From NCBI GenBank assembly GCA_013364255.1, contig CP054936.1, positions 3,130,853 through 3,194,852 of the forward strand: a stretch of 64,000 nt of DNA, read 5' to 3'. Shown here in pieces: positions 18,235 through 29,639 of this stretch. The notes beneath the pieces were generated by a model. The model ran no database searches. It had not been told where the DNA came from and saw nothing but the letters and a program-made list of their open reading frames with translations. The stretch comes from Streptomyces seoulensis (GTDB lineage Bacteria > Actinomycetota > Actinomycetes > Streptomycetales > Streptomycetaceae). Position numbers and translations under genes: made by a program. Positions within the stretch are counted from its first letter, which is position 1. Each line of letters begins with the position of its first letter.

Positions 18235-19215
18235 CTAGCGCAGGAAGGGGTCCACCGCGACGGCCACGAAGAGGATCGACACGTAGGTGATCGACCAGTG
18301 GAACAGCCGCATCTCCTTCAGCTTGCCGCCCGTCACCTCGGCCTTGGCCCGGTTCTGGAGGCCGTGCGCCTCCCACAGCCAGAAGCCGCCGGCCGCCAGC
18401 GCCACCACCGTGTAGAACCAGCCGGTGTAACCGAGCGGGGTCAGCAGCAGCGAGACCACCACCATCACCCAGCTGTAGATCACGATCTGCCGGGCGACCA
18501 CCTTGTTGGAGGCGATGACGGGCAGCATCGGCACGCCCACGCGCGCGTAGTCCTCCCTGACCTTCATGGACAGCGGCCAGTAGTGCGGCGGCGTCCAGAA
18601 GAACATGACGAGGAACAGGACGACCGGCGCCCACGACATGGAGTTCGTGACCGCGGACCAGCCGATCAGGACGGGCAGGCAGCCGGCGATCCCGCCCCAG
18701 ACGATGTTCTGCGACGTACGCCGTTTGAGGATCATCGTGTAGACGACGACGTAGAAGAGGAGCGCTCCGAGCGACAGCCAGGCGGACAGCCAGTTGACGG
18801 TGAACCCGAACAGCAGCGTCGAGACGACCGCCAGCGTGATGCCGAAGGCGAGGCACTCGCGCGGGCTCACCATGCCGGTCACCAGCGGCCGCTGCGCGGT
18901 GCGGTCCATCAGCGCGTCGATGTCCCGGTCGATGTACATGTTCAGCGCGTTCGCGCCGCCCGCCGAGAGGTAGCCGCCGAGGCAGGTGAGCAGCACCAGA
19001 CCGAGGTCGGGCACACCCTGCTGGGCGAGGAACATCACCGGAACGGTGGTGATCAGCAGCAACTCGATGATCCGTGGCTTGGTCAGCGCCACGAACGCCT
19101 TGACACGGGCCCCGAACGGCCGGTGGCTCGGGCTCTGGCCTGCACCGAGTAGTCCCTCCCCCACGACATTAAGGGTCTGGGAGGGACCCCCAGGACGGGA
19201 TTCGACGGCCGTCAC
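18235..19215 (-). CDS. ctaB: Protoheme IX farnesyltransferase (heme O synthase)
   Basis: 326 residues with eight or nine membrane helices. It farnesylates protoheme to heme O, the CtaA substrate. The UbiA-family motif [20 protein letters not shown] (NxxxDxxxD) lies near residues 90-110, and [14 protein letters not shown] marks the first helix. The GTG at 19215 is chosen because the sequence from there (Val-Thr-Ala-Val-Glu) matches the usual Streptomyces start; a GTG two codons earlier is possible. TACAGT (19295-19290) is a plausible -10. Confidence 0.93.
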   Translation of the reverse strand: MTAVESRPGGPSQTLNVVGEGLLGAGQSPSHRPFGARVKAFVALTKPRIIELLLITTVPVMFLAQQGVPDLGLVLLTCLGGYLSAGGANALNMYIDRDIDALMDRTAQRPLVTGMVSPRECLAFGITLAVVSTLLFGFTVNWLSAWLSLGALLFYVVVYTMILKRRTSQNIVWGGIAGCLPVLIGWSAVTNSMSWAPVVLFLVMFFWTPPHYWPLSMKVREDYARVGVPMLPVIASNKVVARQIVIYSWVMVVVSLLLTPLGYTGWFYTVVALAAGGFWLWEAHGLQNRAKAEVTGGKLKEMRLFHWSITYVSILFVAVAVDPFLR

Positions 19216-19665
19216 GCACACCCCTGACAGAGACTCCCAGCGAGCCCCGCCGATGTGCACCGACGGTGAAGGCTCGCGCGTACCACGCCACTGTAGACGT
19301 TGCCCAGACCCGGGCATTCGCGGGGGTCGGGTCGTGTTGGCCGCGCCCCGCGCGCCGGTGCCGCCGAGCGGGTCGCCGGACGCCGGAACGCGTGTTCCGG
19401 AACGCGGCGGGAACGGTGTTCCGAAGGGCGCGCGACAGCTCGATTGAGCGATCGGATGAGCGGGTCCGTATTCAGTTGCCGAATACGCTCCCGGCCCAGT
19501 CGGCAGGCGGATTTCACAGAGTCCCGGCACTCTGGAATGACGCGAAAAAACGCACGTCTTTACGAGGGTAGGCTCAACAACGGCCGGCCGACGCGGAGAA
19601 CGCCGGCAGCCGGTGCGCGGGCACGTGCACCGGCATCCGACAGTGGAGAGGAGCCCTGAGCCAGG
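19216..19665. other. 450-bp divergent regulatory gap between ctaB and tkt
   Basis: There is no gene. It holds GGAAC-N4-GTTCC (19385-19398), a further GGAAC (19399-19403) and GGAAC-N3-GTTCC (19410-19422), an inverted repeat CAGAGT-N6-ACTCTG (19517-19534) and a possible -10 TAGGCT (19569-19574) for the pentose phosphate operon. Confidence 0.6.
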
Positions 19666-21753
<2,088 letters not shown>

Positions 21754-21787
21754 CGCTCACATACGACACGTAGGAGATGCATTTTCC

Positions 21788-22906
21788 ATGACAGACGCAC
21801 TGAAGCGCCTCTCCGATGAAGGCGTCGCGATCTGGCTGGACGACCTGTCGCGCAAGCGGATCACGTCCGGCAACCTCGCCGAGCTGATCGACCAGCAGCA
21901 CGTCGTGGGCGTCACCACCAACCCGACGATCTTCCAGAAGGCGATCTCGCAGGGCGACGGCTACGACCAGCAGCTGTCGGACCTGGCCGCCCGCGAGGTG
22001 ACCGTCGAAGAGGCCATCCGCATGATCACCACGGCGGACGTCCGGGACGCCGCCGACATCCTGCGGCCGGTCTTCGACGCCACCGACGGCCAGGACGGCC
22101 GGGTCTCCATCGAGGTCGACCCGCGCCTGGCGCACAACACCAAGGCGACGGTCGCCGAGGCCCGCCAGCTGGCCTGGCTGGTGGACCGCCCCAACACGCT
22201 CATCAAGATCCCGGCCACCGAGGCGGGTCTGCCGGCGATCGCCGAGACCATCGGCAACGGCATCAGCGTCAACGTCACGCTGATCTTCTCGCTGGAGCGC
22301 TACCGCAAGGTCATGGACGCGTACCTGACCGGCCTGGAGAAGGCCAAGGAGCGCGGCCTGGACCTGTCCGAGATCCACTCGGTGGCGTCGTTCTTCGTGT
22401 CCCGGGTGGACACCGAGATCGACCGGCGCATCGACGAGATGGGCACCGACGAGGCCAAGGCCCTGCGCGGCAAGGCGGGCGTGGCCAACGCGCGCCTGGC
22501 CTACCAGGCCTACGAGGAGGTCTTCTCCTCGGACCGCTGGGACGCGCTGGAGAACGCGGGCGCGAACAAGCAGCGTCCGCTGTGGGCCTCCACCGGCGTC
22601 AAGGACAAGGCGTACAAGGACACCATGTACGTCGAGGAACTGGTCGCGCCGAACACGGTCAACACCATGCCGGAGGCCACCCTGGAGGCCACCGACGACC
22701 ACGGCGAGATCCGCGGCGACGCCGTCACGGGCACCTACGAGCAGGCCCGCACCGACCTGGACGCCCTGGAGAAGATCGGCATCTCCTACGACGAGATCGT
22801 CCGGGTCCTGGAGGACGAGGGCGTCGACAAGTTCGAGGGCTCCTGGAACGACCTGCTGAAGTCGACCGAGGCGGAGCTCAAGCGCCTCGCCCCCGCGAAG
22901 GGCTGA
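21788..22906 (+). CDS. tal: Transaldolase
   Basis: 372 residues, the longer actinobacterial/cyanobacterial form. It transfers dihydroxyacetone units between sedoheptulose-7-P and glyceraldehyde-3-[12 protein letters not shown] is the N-terminal hallmark and the Schiff-base Lys is in [18 protein letters not shown] at 21788, 34 bp after tkt. Confidence 0.97.
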   Translation: MTDALKRLSDEGVAIWLDDLSRKRITSGNLAELIDQQHVVGVTTNPTIFQKAISQGDGYDQQLSDLAAREVTVEEAIRMITTADVRDAADILRPVFDATDGQDGRVSIEVDPRLAHNTKATVAEARQLAWLVDRPNTLIKIPATEAGLPAIAETIGNGISVNVTLIFSLERYRKVMDAYLTGLEKAKERGLDLSEIHSVASFFVSRVDTEIDRRIDEMGTDEAKALRGKAGVANARLAYQAYEEVFSSDRWDALENAGANKQRPLWASTGVKDKAYKDTMYVEELVAPNTVNTMPEATLEATDDHGEIRGDAVTGTYEQARTDLDALEKIGISYDEIVRVLEDEGVDKFEGSWNDLLKSTEAELKRLAPAKG

Positions 22907-22910
22907 CACC

Positions 22911-24449
22911 TTGTCATCCCGTTCCGGTACCGGGGCGAACCCGCTCCGTGACCCCGCGGACCGACGGCTCCCGCGCATCGCGGGGCCGTCGGGCCTGGTC
23001 ATCTTCGGCGTCACGGGCGACCTGTCCCGCAAGAAGCTGATGCCGGCCGTCTACGACCTCGCCAACCGGGGTCTGCTGCCGCCGGGCTTCTCGCTGGTCG
23101 GCTTCGCCCGCCGCGACTGGGAGGACGAGGACTTCGCCCAGGTCGTGCACGACGCCGTCAAGGAGCACGCGCGCACGCCGTTCCGCGAGGAGGTCTGGCA
23201 GCAGCTCAGCCAGGGCATGCGCTTCGTGCAGGGCACCTTCGACGACGACGAGGCGTTCGAACGGCTGCGCGGCACGATCGACGAGCTGGACAAGGCGCAG
23301 GGGACGGGCGGCAACTTCGCCTTCTACCTGTCCGTGCCGCCGAAGTCGTTCCCGGTCGTCATCCAGCAGCTGAAGAAGCACGACCTGGCCGACCAGTCGG
23401 GCGGCTCCTGGCGGCGCGCGGTCATCGAGAAGCCGTTCGGCCACGACCTGAGGTCGGCCGAGGAGCTGAACGCGATCGTGCACGAGGTGTTCGCGCCGGA
23501 CCAGGTGTTCCGGATCGACCACTACCTGGGCAAGGAGACCGTCCAGAACATCCTGGCGCTGCGCTTCGCCAACCAGATGTTCGAGCCCATATGGAACCGG
23601 TCCTTCGTGGACCACGTGCAGATCACGATGGCCGAGGACATCGGCATCGGCGGCCGGGCCGGCTACTACGACGGCATCGGCGCCGCCCGTGACGTCATCC
23701 AGAACCACCTGCTCCAGCTGCTGGCGCTCACCGCGATGGAGGAGCCCTCCTCGTTCGACGCGGACGCGCTCGCGGCGGAGAAGGAGAAGGTGCTCGGCGC
23801 GGTCCGGCTGCCCGACGACCTGGGCGCGCACACGGTGCGCGGCCAGTACGCGGCCGGCTGGCAGGGCGGCGAGAAGGTGATCGGCTACCTCGAAGAGGAC
23901 GGCATCGACGAGAAGTCGAAGACCGACACCTACGCGGCCGTGAAGCTCGGGATCGACAACCGCCGCTGGGCGGGCGTCCCCTTCTACCTGCGCACCGGCA
24001 AGCGGCTCGGCCGGCGGGTCACCGAGATCGCGGTGGTCTTCCAGCGCGCCCCGCACTCCCCCTTCGACACCACCGCCACCGAGGAACTCGGGCAGAACGC
24101 GGTCGTCATCCGCGTCCAGCCCGACGAGGGCGTGACGGTGCGCTTCGGCTCCAAGGTGCCCGGCACGTCGATGGAGATCCGGGACGTGTCGATGGACTTC
24201 GCCTACGGCGAGTCCTTCACCGAGTCCAGCCCCGAGGCCTACGAGCGGCTCATCCTCGACGTGCTGCTGGGCGACTCCAACCTCTTCCCGCGCACGGAGG
24301 AGGTCGAGCTGTCCTGGAAGATCCTCGACCCGATCGAGGAGCACTGGGACGAGCACGGCAGGCCCGCGCAGTACCCGTCGGGCACGTGGGGCCCGACCGA
24401 GGCGGACGAGATGCTCGCACGAGACGGACGGAGCTGGCGCCGGCCATGA
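22911..24449 (+). CDS. zwf: Glucose-6-phosphate 1-dehydrogenase
   Basis: 512 residues. It makes 6-phosphogluconolactone and NADPH, the entry of the oxidative branch. The nucleotide motif GVTGDLSRKK is near residue 30 and the substrate/catalytic motif RIDHYLGKE near 200. The TTG start at 22911, 4 nt after tal, is chosen because GAAGGG lies 9 nt upstream and the N-terminus leads smoothly into the conserved NPLRDPADRRLPRIAGPSG. Its stop overlaps opcA by 4 bases. Confidence 0.96.
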   Translation: MSSRSGTGANPLRDPADRRLPRIAGPSGLVIFGVTGDLSRKKLMPAVYDLANRGLLPPGFSLVGFARRDWEDEDFAQVVHDAVKEHARTPFREEVWQQLSQGMRFVQGTFDDDEAFERLRGTIDELDKAQGTGGNFAFYLSVPPKSFPVVIQQLKKHDLADQSGGSWRRAVIEKPFGHDLRSAEELNAIVHEVFAPDQVFRIDHYLGKETVQNILALRFANQMFEPIWNRSFVDHVQITMAEDIGIGGRAGYYDGIGAARDVIQNHLLQLLALTAMEEPSSFDADALAAEKEKVLGAVRLPDDLGAHTVRGQYAAGWQGGEKVIGYLEEDGIDEKSKTDTYAAVKLGIDNRRWAGVPFYLRTGKRLGRRVTEIAVVFQRAPHSPFDTTATEELGQNAVVIRVQPDEGVTVRFGSKVPGTSMEIRDVSMDFAYGESFTESSPEAYERLILDVLLGDSNLFPRTEEVELSWKILDPIEEHWDEHGRPAQYPSGTWGPTEADEMLARDGRSWRRP

Positions 24450-25504
24450 AGATCGATCTGACGGACACCACGGCCGGAAAGATCAACAAGGCGTTGGTCG
24501 AGGGCCGCCGCGCGATCGGCACCCCCGCCGTCGGCATGGTGCTCACCCTGGTCATCGTCACCGACGAGGAGAACGCCTACGACGCCCTGAAGGCGGCCGG
24601 CGACGCCTCCCGCGAGCATCCCTCGCGCACCCTGGTCGTCATCCGCCGCGTCTCGCGCACCCTGCGCGACCGCACCTCCTCGCGGCTGGACGCCGAGGTG
24701 CGGGTGGGCGCGGAGGCCGGCACCGGCGAGACGGTGGTGCTGCGGATGTACGGCGAGGTCTCCGACCACGCCCAGTCGGTGGTGCTGCCGCTGCTGCTGC
24801 CGGACGCGCCGGTCGTCGTGTGGTGGCCGGTGGACGCCCCGCTCGACCCGGCCAGCGACCCGCTGGGCGCCCTGGCCCAGCGCCGGGTCACCGACACCTA
24901 CACCAGCGCGGACCCGGTACGGGAGCTGACGGCGCGGGCCGCGGCCTACGCCCCCGGCGACACCGACCTGTCCTGGACCCGGATCACGCCCTGGCGCTCG
25001 ATGCTGGCGGCGGCCCTGGACCAGTTGACCTGCGAGGTCGGCGCCGTCGAGGTGGAGGGCGAGGAGTCCAACCCGAGCTGTGAGCTGCTGGCGATGTGGC
25101 TCGCGGACCGGCTGGGCGTGCCGGTCCGGCGGACCCTGTCCGCCGGACCGGGCCTGACCGCGGTCCGGATGGACACGAGCTGCGGGGCGATCCGGCTGGA
25201 CCGCGCCGACGGCCGGCTGGCGACCCTGTCCATCGAGGGCCAGCCCGAGCGCGCGGTGGCGCTCAAGCGCCGCGACACGGCCGAGCTGATCGCCGAGGAA
25301 CTGCGCCGCCTCGACCCGGACGACACGTACGCGTCGGCGCTGCGCTTCGGCGTGGACCGGCTCGGCGACGGCGACCGGGGATCCGCCGAGCAGGGGCCGG
25401 TGGCGATCGCCACGCCCGAGGAGGACGCGGTGAAGGTGCCCGCGCGCCGGGCCGCCGCCAAGACGGCCCGCAAGGCCCCGACCCGGAAGGCGACGGCGAA
25501 GTGA
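24446..25504 (+). CDS. opcA: OpcA, glucose-6-phosphate dehydrogenase assembly protein
   Basis: 352 residues, required for active Zwf assembly in actinobacteria and cyanobacteria. It starts MKIDLTDTTAGKINKAL at ATG 24446, overlapping zwf by 4 bases. The C-terminus ends in an Ala/Lys/Arg-rich basic tail (ARRAAAKTARKAPTRKATAK), resembling the tail on UvrA in this window. Its stop overlaps pgl by 4 bases. Confidence 0.95.
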   Translation: MKIDLTDTTAGKINKALVEGRRAIGTPAVGMVLTLVIVTDEENAYDALKAAGDASREHPSRTLVVIRRVSRTLRDRTSSRLDAEVRVGAEAGTGETVVLRMYGEVSDHAQSVVLPLLLPDAPVVVWWPVDAPLDPASDPLGALAQRRVTDTYTSADPVRELTARAAAYAPGDTDLSWTRITPWRSMLAAALDQLTCEVGAVEVEGEESNPSCELLAMWLADRLGVPVRRTLSAGPGLTAVRMDTSCGAIRLDRADGRLATLSIEGQPERAVALKRRDTAELIAEELRRLDPDDTYASALRFGVDRLGDGDRGSAEQGPVAIATPEEDAVKVPARRAAAKTARKAPTRKATAK

Positions 25505-26283
25505 GCACTCCGCAGCTGGTCGTCCACCGCGACAAGGAGCTGATGGCGCAGGCCGCCGCGGCCCGCCTGATCACGAAGATCGTCGACGCGCAGGCGTCGA
25601 CGGGCTCGGCGAACGTGGTCCTGACCGGCGGTCGCAACGGCAACGGCGTGCTGGCCGCGCTGGCCGCCGCGCCCGCCCGCGACGCGATCGACTGGGGCCG
25701 TCTGGACCTGTGGTGGGGTGACGAACGGTTCCTGCCGGAGGGCGACCCCGAGCGCAACGTCACGCAGGCCCGCGAGGCGCTGCTGGAATCCGTGCCGCTG
25801 GACCCGAAGCGCGTGCACGTCATGCCCGCGTCGGACGGTCCGTACGGAGGGGACGTGGAGGCCGCGGCGGACGCCTACGCCGAGGAGCTGGCCCGCGCGG
25901 CCGGCCCCGAGAACCACGGCGCGGTGCCCGCCTTCGACGTCCTGATGCTGGGCGTCGGTCCGGACACCCACGTCGCCTCCCTCTTCCCGGAGCACCCGGG
26001 CGTACGGGAGACCGAGCGCACGGTGATCGGCGTCCACGGCTCGCCGAAGCCGCCGCCCACCCGCGTCTCCCTCACCCTTCCCGCGATCCGCTCGGCCCGG
26101 GAGGTCTGGCTGCTGGCGGCGGGCGAGGACAAGGCGAACGCGGTGGCCATGGCCCTCTCGGGCGCCGGCGAACTCCAGGCCCCCGCTGCGGGCGCCCGGG
26201 GCCGCGCCCGCACCCTGTGGCTCCTGGACACACCGGCGGCATCCCAACTCCCGAGAAGCCTGTACCCCCCGGCCTCGGCCTGA
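25501..26283 (+). CDS. pgl: 6-phosphogluconolactonase
   Basis: 260 residues of the DevB/SOL type. It hydrolyses the Zwf product. Typical segments are LTGGRNGNGVLAAL (TGG phosphate loop), WWGDERFLPEGDPERN and MLGVGPDTHVASLFP. GTG at 25501, 4-base overlap with opcA. It is the last gene of the operon before a repeat element and terminator. Confidence 0.95.
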   Translation: MSTPQLVVHRDKELMAQAAAARLITKIVDAQASTGSANVVLTGGRNGNGVLAALAAAPARDAIDWGRLDLWWGDERFLPEGDPERNVTQAREALLESVPLDPKRVHVMPASDGPYGGDVEAAADAYAEELARAAGPENHGAVPAFDVLMLGVGPDTHVASLFPEHPGVRETERTVIGVHGSPKPPPTRVSLTLPAIRSAREVWLLAAGEDKANAVAMALSGAGELQAPAAGARGRARTLWLLDTPAASQLPRSLYPPASA

Positions 26284-26306
26284 CCAGCCCCCCGCCTGCG
26301 CGCTCT

Positions 26307-26460
26307 CAGCCCGTCCGGCGTTCGAGGACGAGGCCGTTCAGGCCGAAGCGGGGGTCTGAGGGCGGTACGCCGTTCCCCGCCCCCGCTTCAGCAGCCCGTC
26401 CGGCGTTCGAGGAAGAGGCCGTTCGGGCCGAAGCGGGGGTCTCGGGGCGGCAGCCCCCAG
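26307..26460. repeat. Dispersed Streptomyces intergenic repeat, two copies
   Basis: CAGCCCGTCCGGCGTTCGAG begins related segments at 26307 and 26392; each continues through a GCCGAAGCGGGGGTCT core. The second copy runs directly into the terminator stem. I recognise this family from the 3' ends of many Streptomyces genes. Copy number elsewhere in this genome cannot be seen. Confidence 0.8.
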
Positions 26461-26470
26461 GGACGGGACG

Positions 26471-26510
26471 GGTGGGGGCGGCGGGGGCGAAAACCCCCGC
26501 CGCCCCCACC
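26471..26510. terminator. Bidirectional terminator, pgl / MFS gene
   Basis: A 17-bp perfect stem (26471-26487 with 26494-26510) with a CGAAAA loop lies between convergent genes, 5 bp before the MFS gene stop. Confidence 0.9.
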
Positions 26511-26515
26511 TCGTC

Positions 26516-27739
26516 TCAGCCGCCGCCGGCTATCAGCACGGCGACGGACAGCACGAAGAACCCGGCCGCGAGCAACGCCGGCGTGTTCAACCCCCAGGCG
26601 GTGGCCACGACACCGCCGAGCACCGCCCCGAGCGGCGCCCCCGCCACGGCGAGCGTCCGAAACGCCGCACTGACCCGCCCCAGCATCCCCGCGGGACTCC
26701 GCTGCTGCATCAACGTCGTCGTGTTGACGTTCCACACCATCCCCATCACCCCGAACACCGCCATCGCCCCCACCAGTGCGGCGAGTTGACGCACCGACCC
26801 CATGACGACCAGCGCACCGGTCTGCACCGCCCCCGCCACCAGCACGGCCCGTATCCGCCCCAGCCGCGTCACCACCCACCCGTTGACCGCTCCCCCGGCC
26901 AGGCTCCCCACCGTGTAGGCGGTCATCGCCGCCGCGTATCCCCCGGGCCCGGCCCGCAGCCAGCCGGTCACGAGCACCACCAGAGCGGCGATGAGGGCGC
27001 CCATCCCGACGTTGCACAGGGCGGTGGCGGCGCACAGCGCCCGCAGGGACCGGTCCCGGCCGAGCACCCGCAGCCCCTCGGCGATCTCGCCGCGCAGGGT
27101 GCTGCCCCGCGGCCGTCGCGCCCGCTCGGGCGCGCAGACCCGCAGCGAGGCCACCAGCGCCGCGGCCACCAGGAAGGTGACGGCGTCGGCGGCGAAGGGC
27201 GCGGCCGCGCCGGCGGCGAGCAGCAGGGGCACCACCGGTCCGCCGAGCAGTCCGCCCGCGACGCGCTGCCCGGTCATCAGCCGGGCGTTGGCGCCGCCGA
27301 GCGCCGCGCGGTCCACCAGGGCGGGCAGCAGGGCCGTCGCCGCGTTGTCGAAGAGGGTCTGGAGCGTGGTGAGCGCGAAGGCCAGACAGATCAGCAGGGC
27401 GATCGAGGCGTGGCCGAGGGCGACGGCCACCGCGAAGCCGCCGACCAGCACGGCCCGTACCGCGTCCACCGTCCACATCGCCCGCCGCTGGTCCACCCGG
27501 TCGGCGACGGCGCCGCCGAGCAGCCCGAACAGGAGCCAGGGCAGATAGCCGCAGGCGGTGACCGAGACGATGAGCAGCGGCTCGTCGGTCAGGGAGGCGG
27601 CGAGCAGGGGCAGCGCGGCCGTGCGCAGCGCGTCGCCGAAGCTGGACAGCACGGCGGCGCTCCACAGCCGTCCGAACGCCCCGCCCCACGCGGGCCGTAC
27701 CGCGCTCTCGGCCGGTTCAGCCGCGTCGATCGCCGTCAC
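26516..27739 (-). CDS. MFS transporter (drug-efflux-like)
   Basis: 407 residues with about 12 membrane helices. The loop 2-3 motif GLLGGAVADRVDQRR (MFS motif A) and the mid-protein SVRQLAALVGAM segment place it near the macrolide/antibiotic efflux (MefA/enterobactin-exporter-like) branch. The GTG at 27739 is chosen over upstream starts because GAGGGGG lies 6 nt before it and the transcription start predicted from the DNA-damage promoter (27773-27795) falls at about 27766, inside the longer frame. Substrate unknown. In S. coelicolor I remember a second pgi gene around this position; none is here. Confidence 0.85.
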   Translation of the reverse strand: MTAIDAAEPAESAVRPAWGGAFGRLWSAAVLSSFGDALRTAALPLLAASLTDEPLLIVSVTACGYLPWLLFGLLGGAVADRVDQRRAMWTVDAVRAVLVGGFAVAVALGHASIALLICLAFALTTLQTLFDNAATALLPALVDRAALGGANARLMTGQRVAGGLLGGPVVPLLLAAGAAAPFAADAVTFLVAAALVASLRVCAPERARRPRGSTLRGEIAEGLRVLGRDRSLRALCAATALCNVGMGALIAALVVLVTGWLRAGPGGYAAAMTAYTVGSLAGGAVNGWVVTRLGRIRAVLVAGAVQTGALVVMGSVRQLAALVGAMAVFGVMGMVWNVNTTTLMQQRSPAGMLGRVSAAFRTLAVAGAPLGAVLGGVVATAWGLNTPALLAAGFFVLSVAVLIAGGG

Positions 27740-27772
27740 CGTCGTCCCCCTCACGATTCGCCCGATGCGCAA

Positions 27773-27795
27773 ACCGTAGAGGGCACCACTGACAA
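27773..27795 (-). promoter_or_regulatory. PafBC-type DNA-damage promoter of the MFS gene
   Basis: TTGTCAGTG-N8-TACGGT on the minus strand, a full match to tTGTCRgtg-N8-TAnnnT. The predicted start at about 27766 leaves a 27-nt leader with a ribosome site. Confidence 0.8.
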
Positions 27796-27875
27796 TCAGG
27801 CCGCGACGGCCGGCCGCCCGGGGCGGCAAGGAGGTCCGGCGCCACGCCCGTGGGCGTCCGACCGGACGTCAACTC

Positions 27876-28211
27876 CTAGATCTCGCCGCGCAGTTTGGCG
27901 AGGGCCTCGGCGAGGATGGCCTCGCCGTCCGCGTCGCTGCGCCGCTCCCGTACGTACGCCAGGTGCGTCTTGTACGGCTCGGTGCGCGGCGGGTCCGGCG
28001 GGTTGTCCTGGTCCTGGCCGGCCGGGAATCCACAGCGCGGGCAGTCCCAGGTGTCGGGGACCTGCGCGTCGCTGGCGAAGCTCGGCTGGGTCTCGTGCCC
28101 GTTGGAGCACCAGAAGGAGATGCGCAGGCGCGGGGCGGACTCGCCGCGCTCGGCCTCGCCCATCGGCCCCGCACCGACCCGGCTTCCCCGGATCGCGTTG
28201 CCACTTGCCAC
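27876..28211 (-). CDS. RbpA-family RNA polymerase-binding protein (paralogue)
   Basis: 111 residues. It shares the RbpA layout: basic N-terminus (AIRGSRVGAGP), zinc-type motif CSNGH...WDCPRCG (about residues 34-59), then the linker and sigma-interaction end PRTEPYKTHL...ERRS. Canonical RbpA binds RNA polymerase and the principal sigma factor, stimulating transcription. Two features mark this as the second paralogue rather than RbpA itself: a Pro/Asp-rich linker and the end AKLRGEI. GTG at 28211 with GGGAG 8 nt upstream. Its leader holds an unusual structured element (28282-28394). Confidence 0.85.
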   Translation of the reverse strand: MASGNAIRGSRVGAGPMGEAERGESAPRLRISFWCSNGHETQPSFASDAQVPDTWDCPRCGFPAGQDQDNPPDPPRTEPYKTHLAYVRERRSDADGEAILAEALAKLRGEI

Positions 28212-28281
28212 GGTCGTAACTCCCTGCGTGATGGTGCCGCGAAGCGAGTCGGCGTTTCTCTTCGCTGCGAGCGCCTCAGTC

Positions 28282-28394
28282 TACGTAAGGCCCAACGCGC
28301 GTCCAGTGATGGGAGTTACCGCCTCCCGTACACAGACGCAAGCCCCATGATAGGCCGCGCCCTGGAGCGCGTACCGACCATGGGGCCTTACGTA
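28282..28394 (-). ncRNA. Structured RNA element upstream of the RbpA paralogue
   Basis: A closed three-way junction can be drawn entirely from perfect pairing. P1 is 12 bp (28282-28293 with 28383-28394). P3 has three stacked helices: 28299-28303/28335-28339, 28306-28308/28331-28333 and 28311-28315/28323-28327. P2 is CATG/CATG (28346-28349/28379-28382) with an inner 5-bp CGCGC hairpin (28356-28360/28367-28371). A further G-U pair in P2 forms only on the minus strand, the strand of the downstream gene. It ends about 70 nt before the GTG. It may be a cis-regulatory leader or a small RNA; no known family is recognised. Confidence 0.5.
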
Positions 28395-28457
28395 CGGGAA
28401 TGTGCGGTGTCCGCCGCGCCGTGACGAACCGTTCGGCGCGGTCCGGTGTGCGGCGCG

Positions 28458-28694
28458 TCAGCCGTTCGACTTCATGACGATGCCGAGCACGATGATGCAC
28501 GCGAGCCACAGCAGACCGATCACCACGGTGATGCGGTCGAGGTTGCGCTCGGCGACCGAGGAGCCGCCGACGGACGACTGCATGCCGCCGCCGAACATGT
28601 CGGAGAGGCCGCCGCCCTTCCCCTTGTGCATCAGCACCAGCAGCATCAGCAGCAGGCTGAAGACGATCAGGGCGATCGAGAACCCCAAAACCAC
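28458..28694 (-). CDS. secG: Preprotein translocase subunit SecG
   Basis: 78 residues with two membrane helices separated by the typical KGKGGGLSDMFGGG loop. SecG assists SecYE in protein export. The gene after tpiA-pgk is the usual actinobacterial position. ATG (or alternative start) at 28694. Confidence 0.95.
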   Translation of the reverse strand: MVLGFSIALIVFSLLLMLLVLMHKGKGGGLSDMFGGGMQSSVGGSSVAERNLDRITVVIGLLWLACIIVLGIVMKSNG

Positions 28695-28856
28695 GGCTGG
28701 ACCAACTTCCTCGGATTCGGATGGACGACGGGGGCCCGGCAGGTGTCACGCGGACCAGCCGCGCGCCGACACGCTTGCCGCGCCCCCGCAAGGGTACGAC
28801 GGATCGCCGCTACCGCATACTCACAGCTCGGCCCGCCTTCCGGCGCACCGTCGCGC

Positions 28857-29633
<777 letters not shown>

Positions 29634-29639
29634 TGAGGT

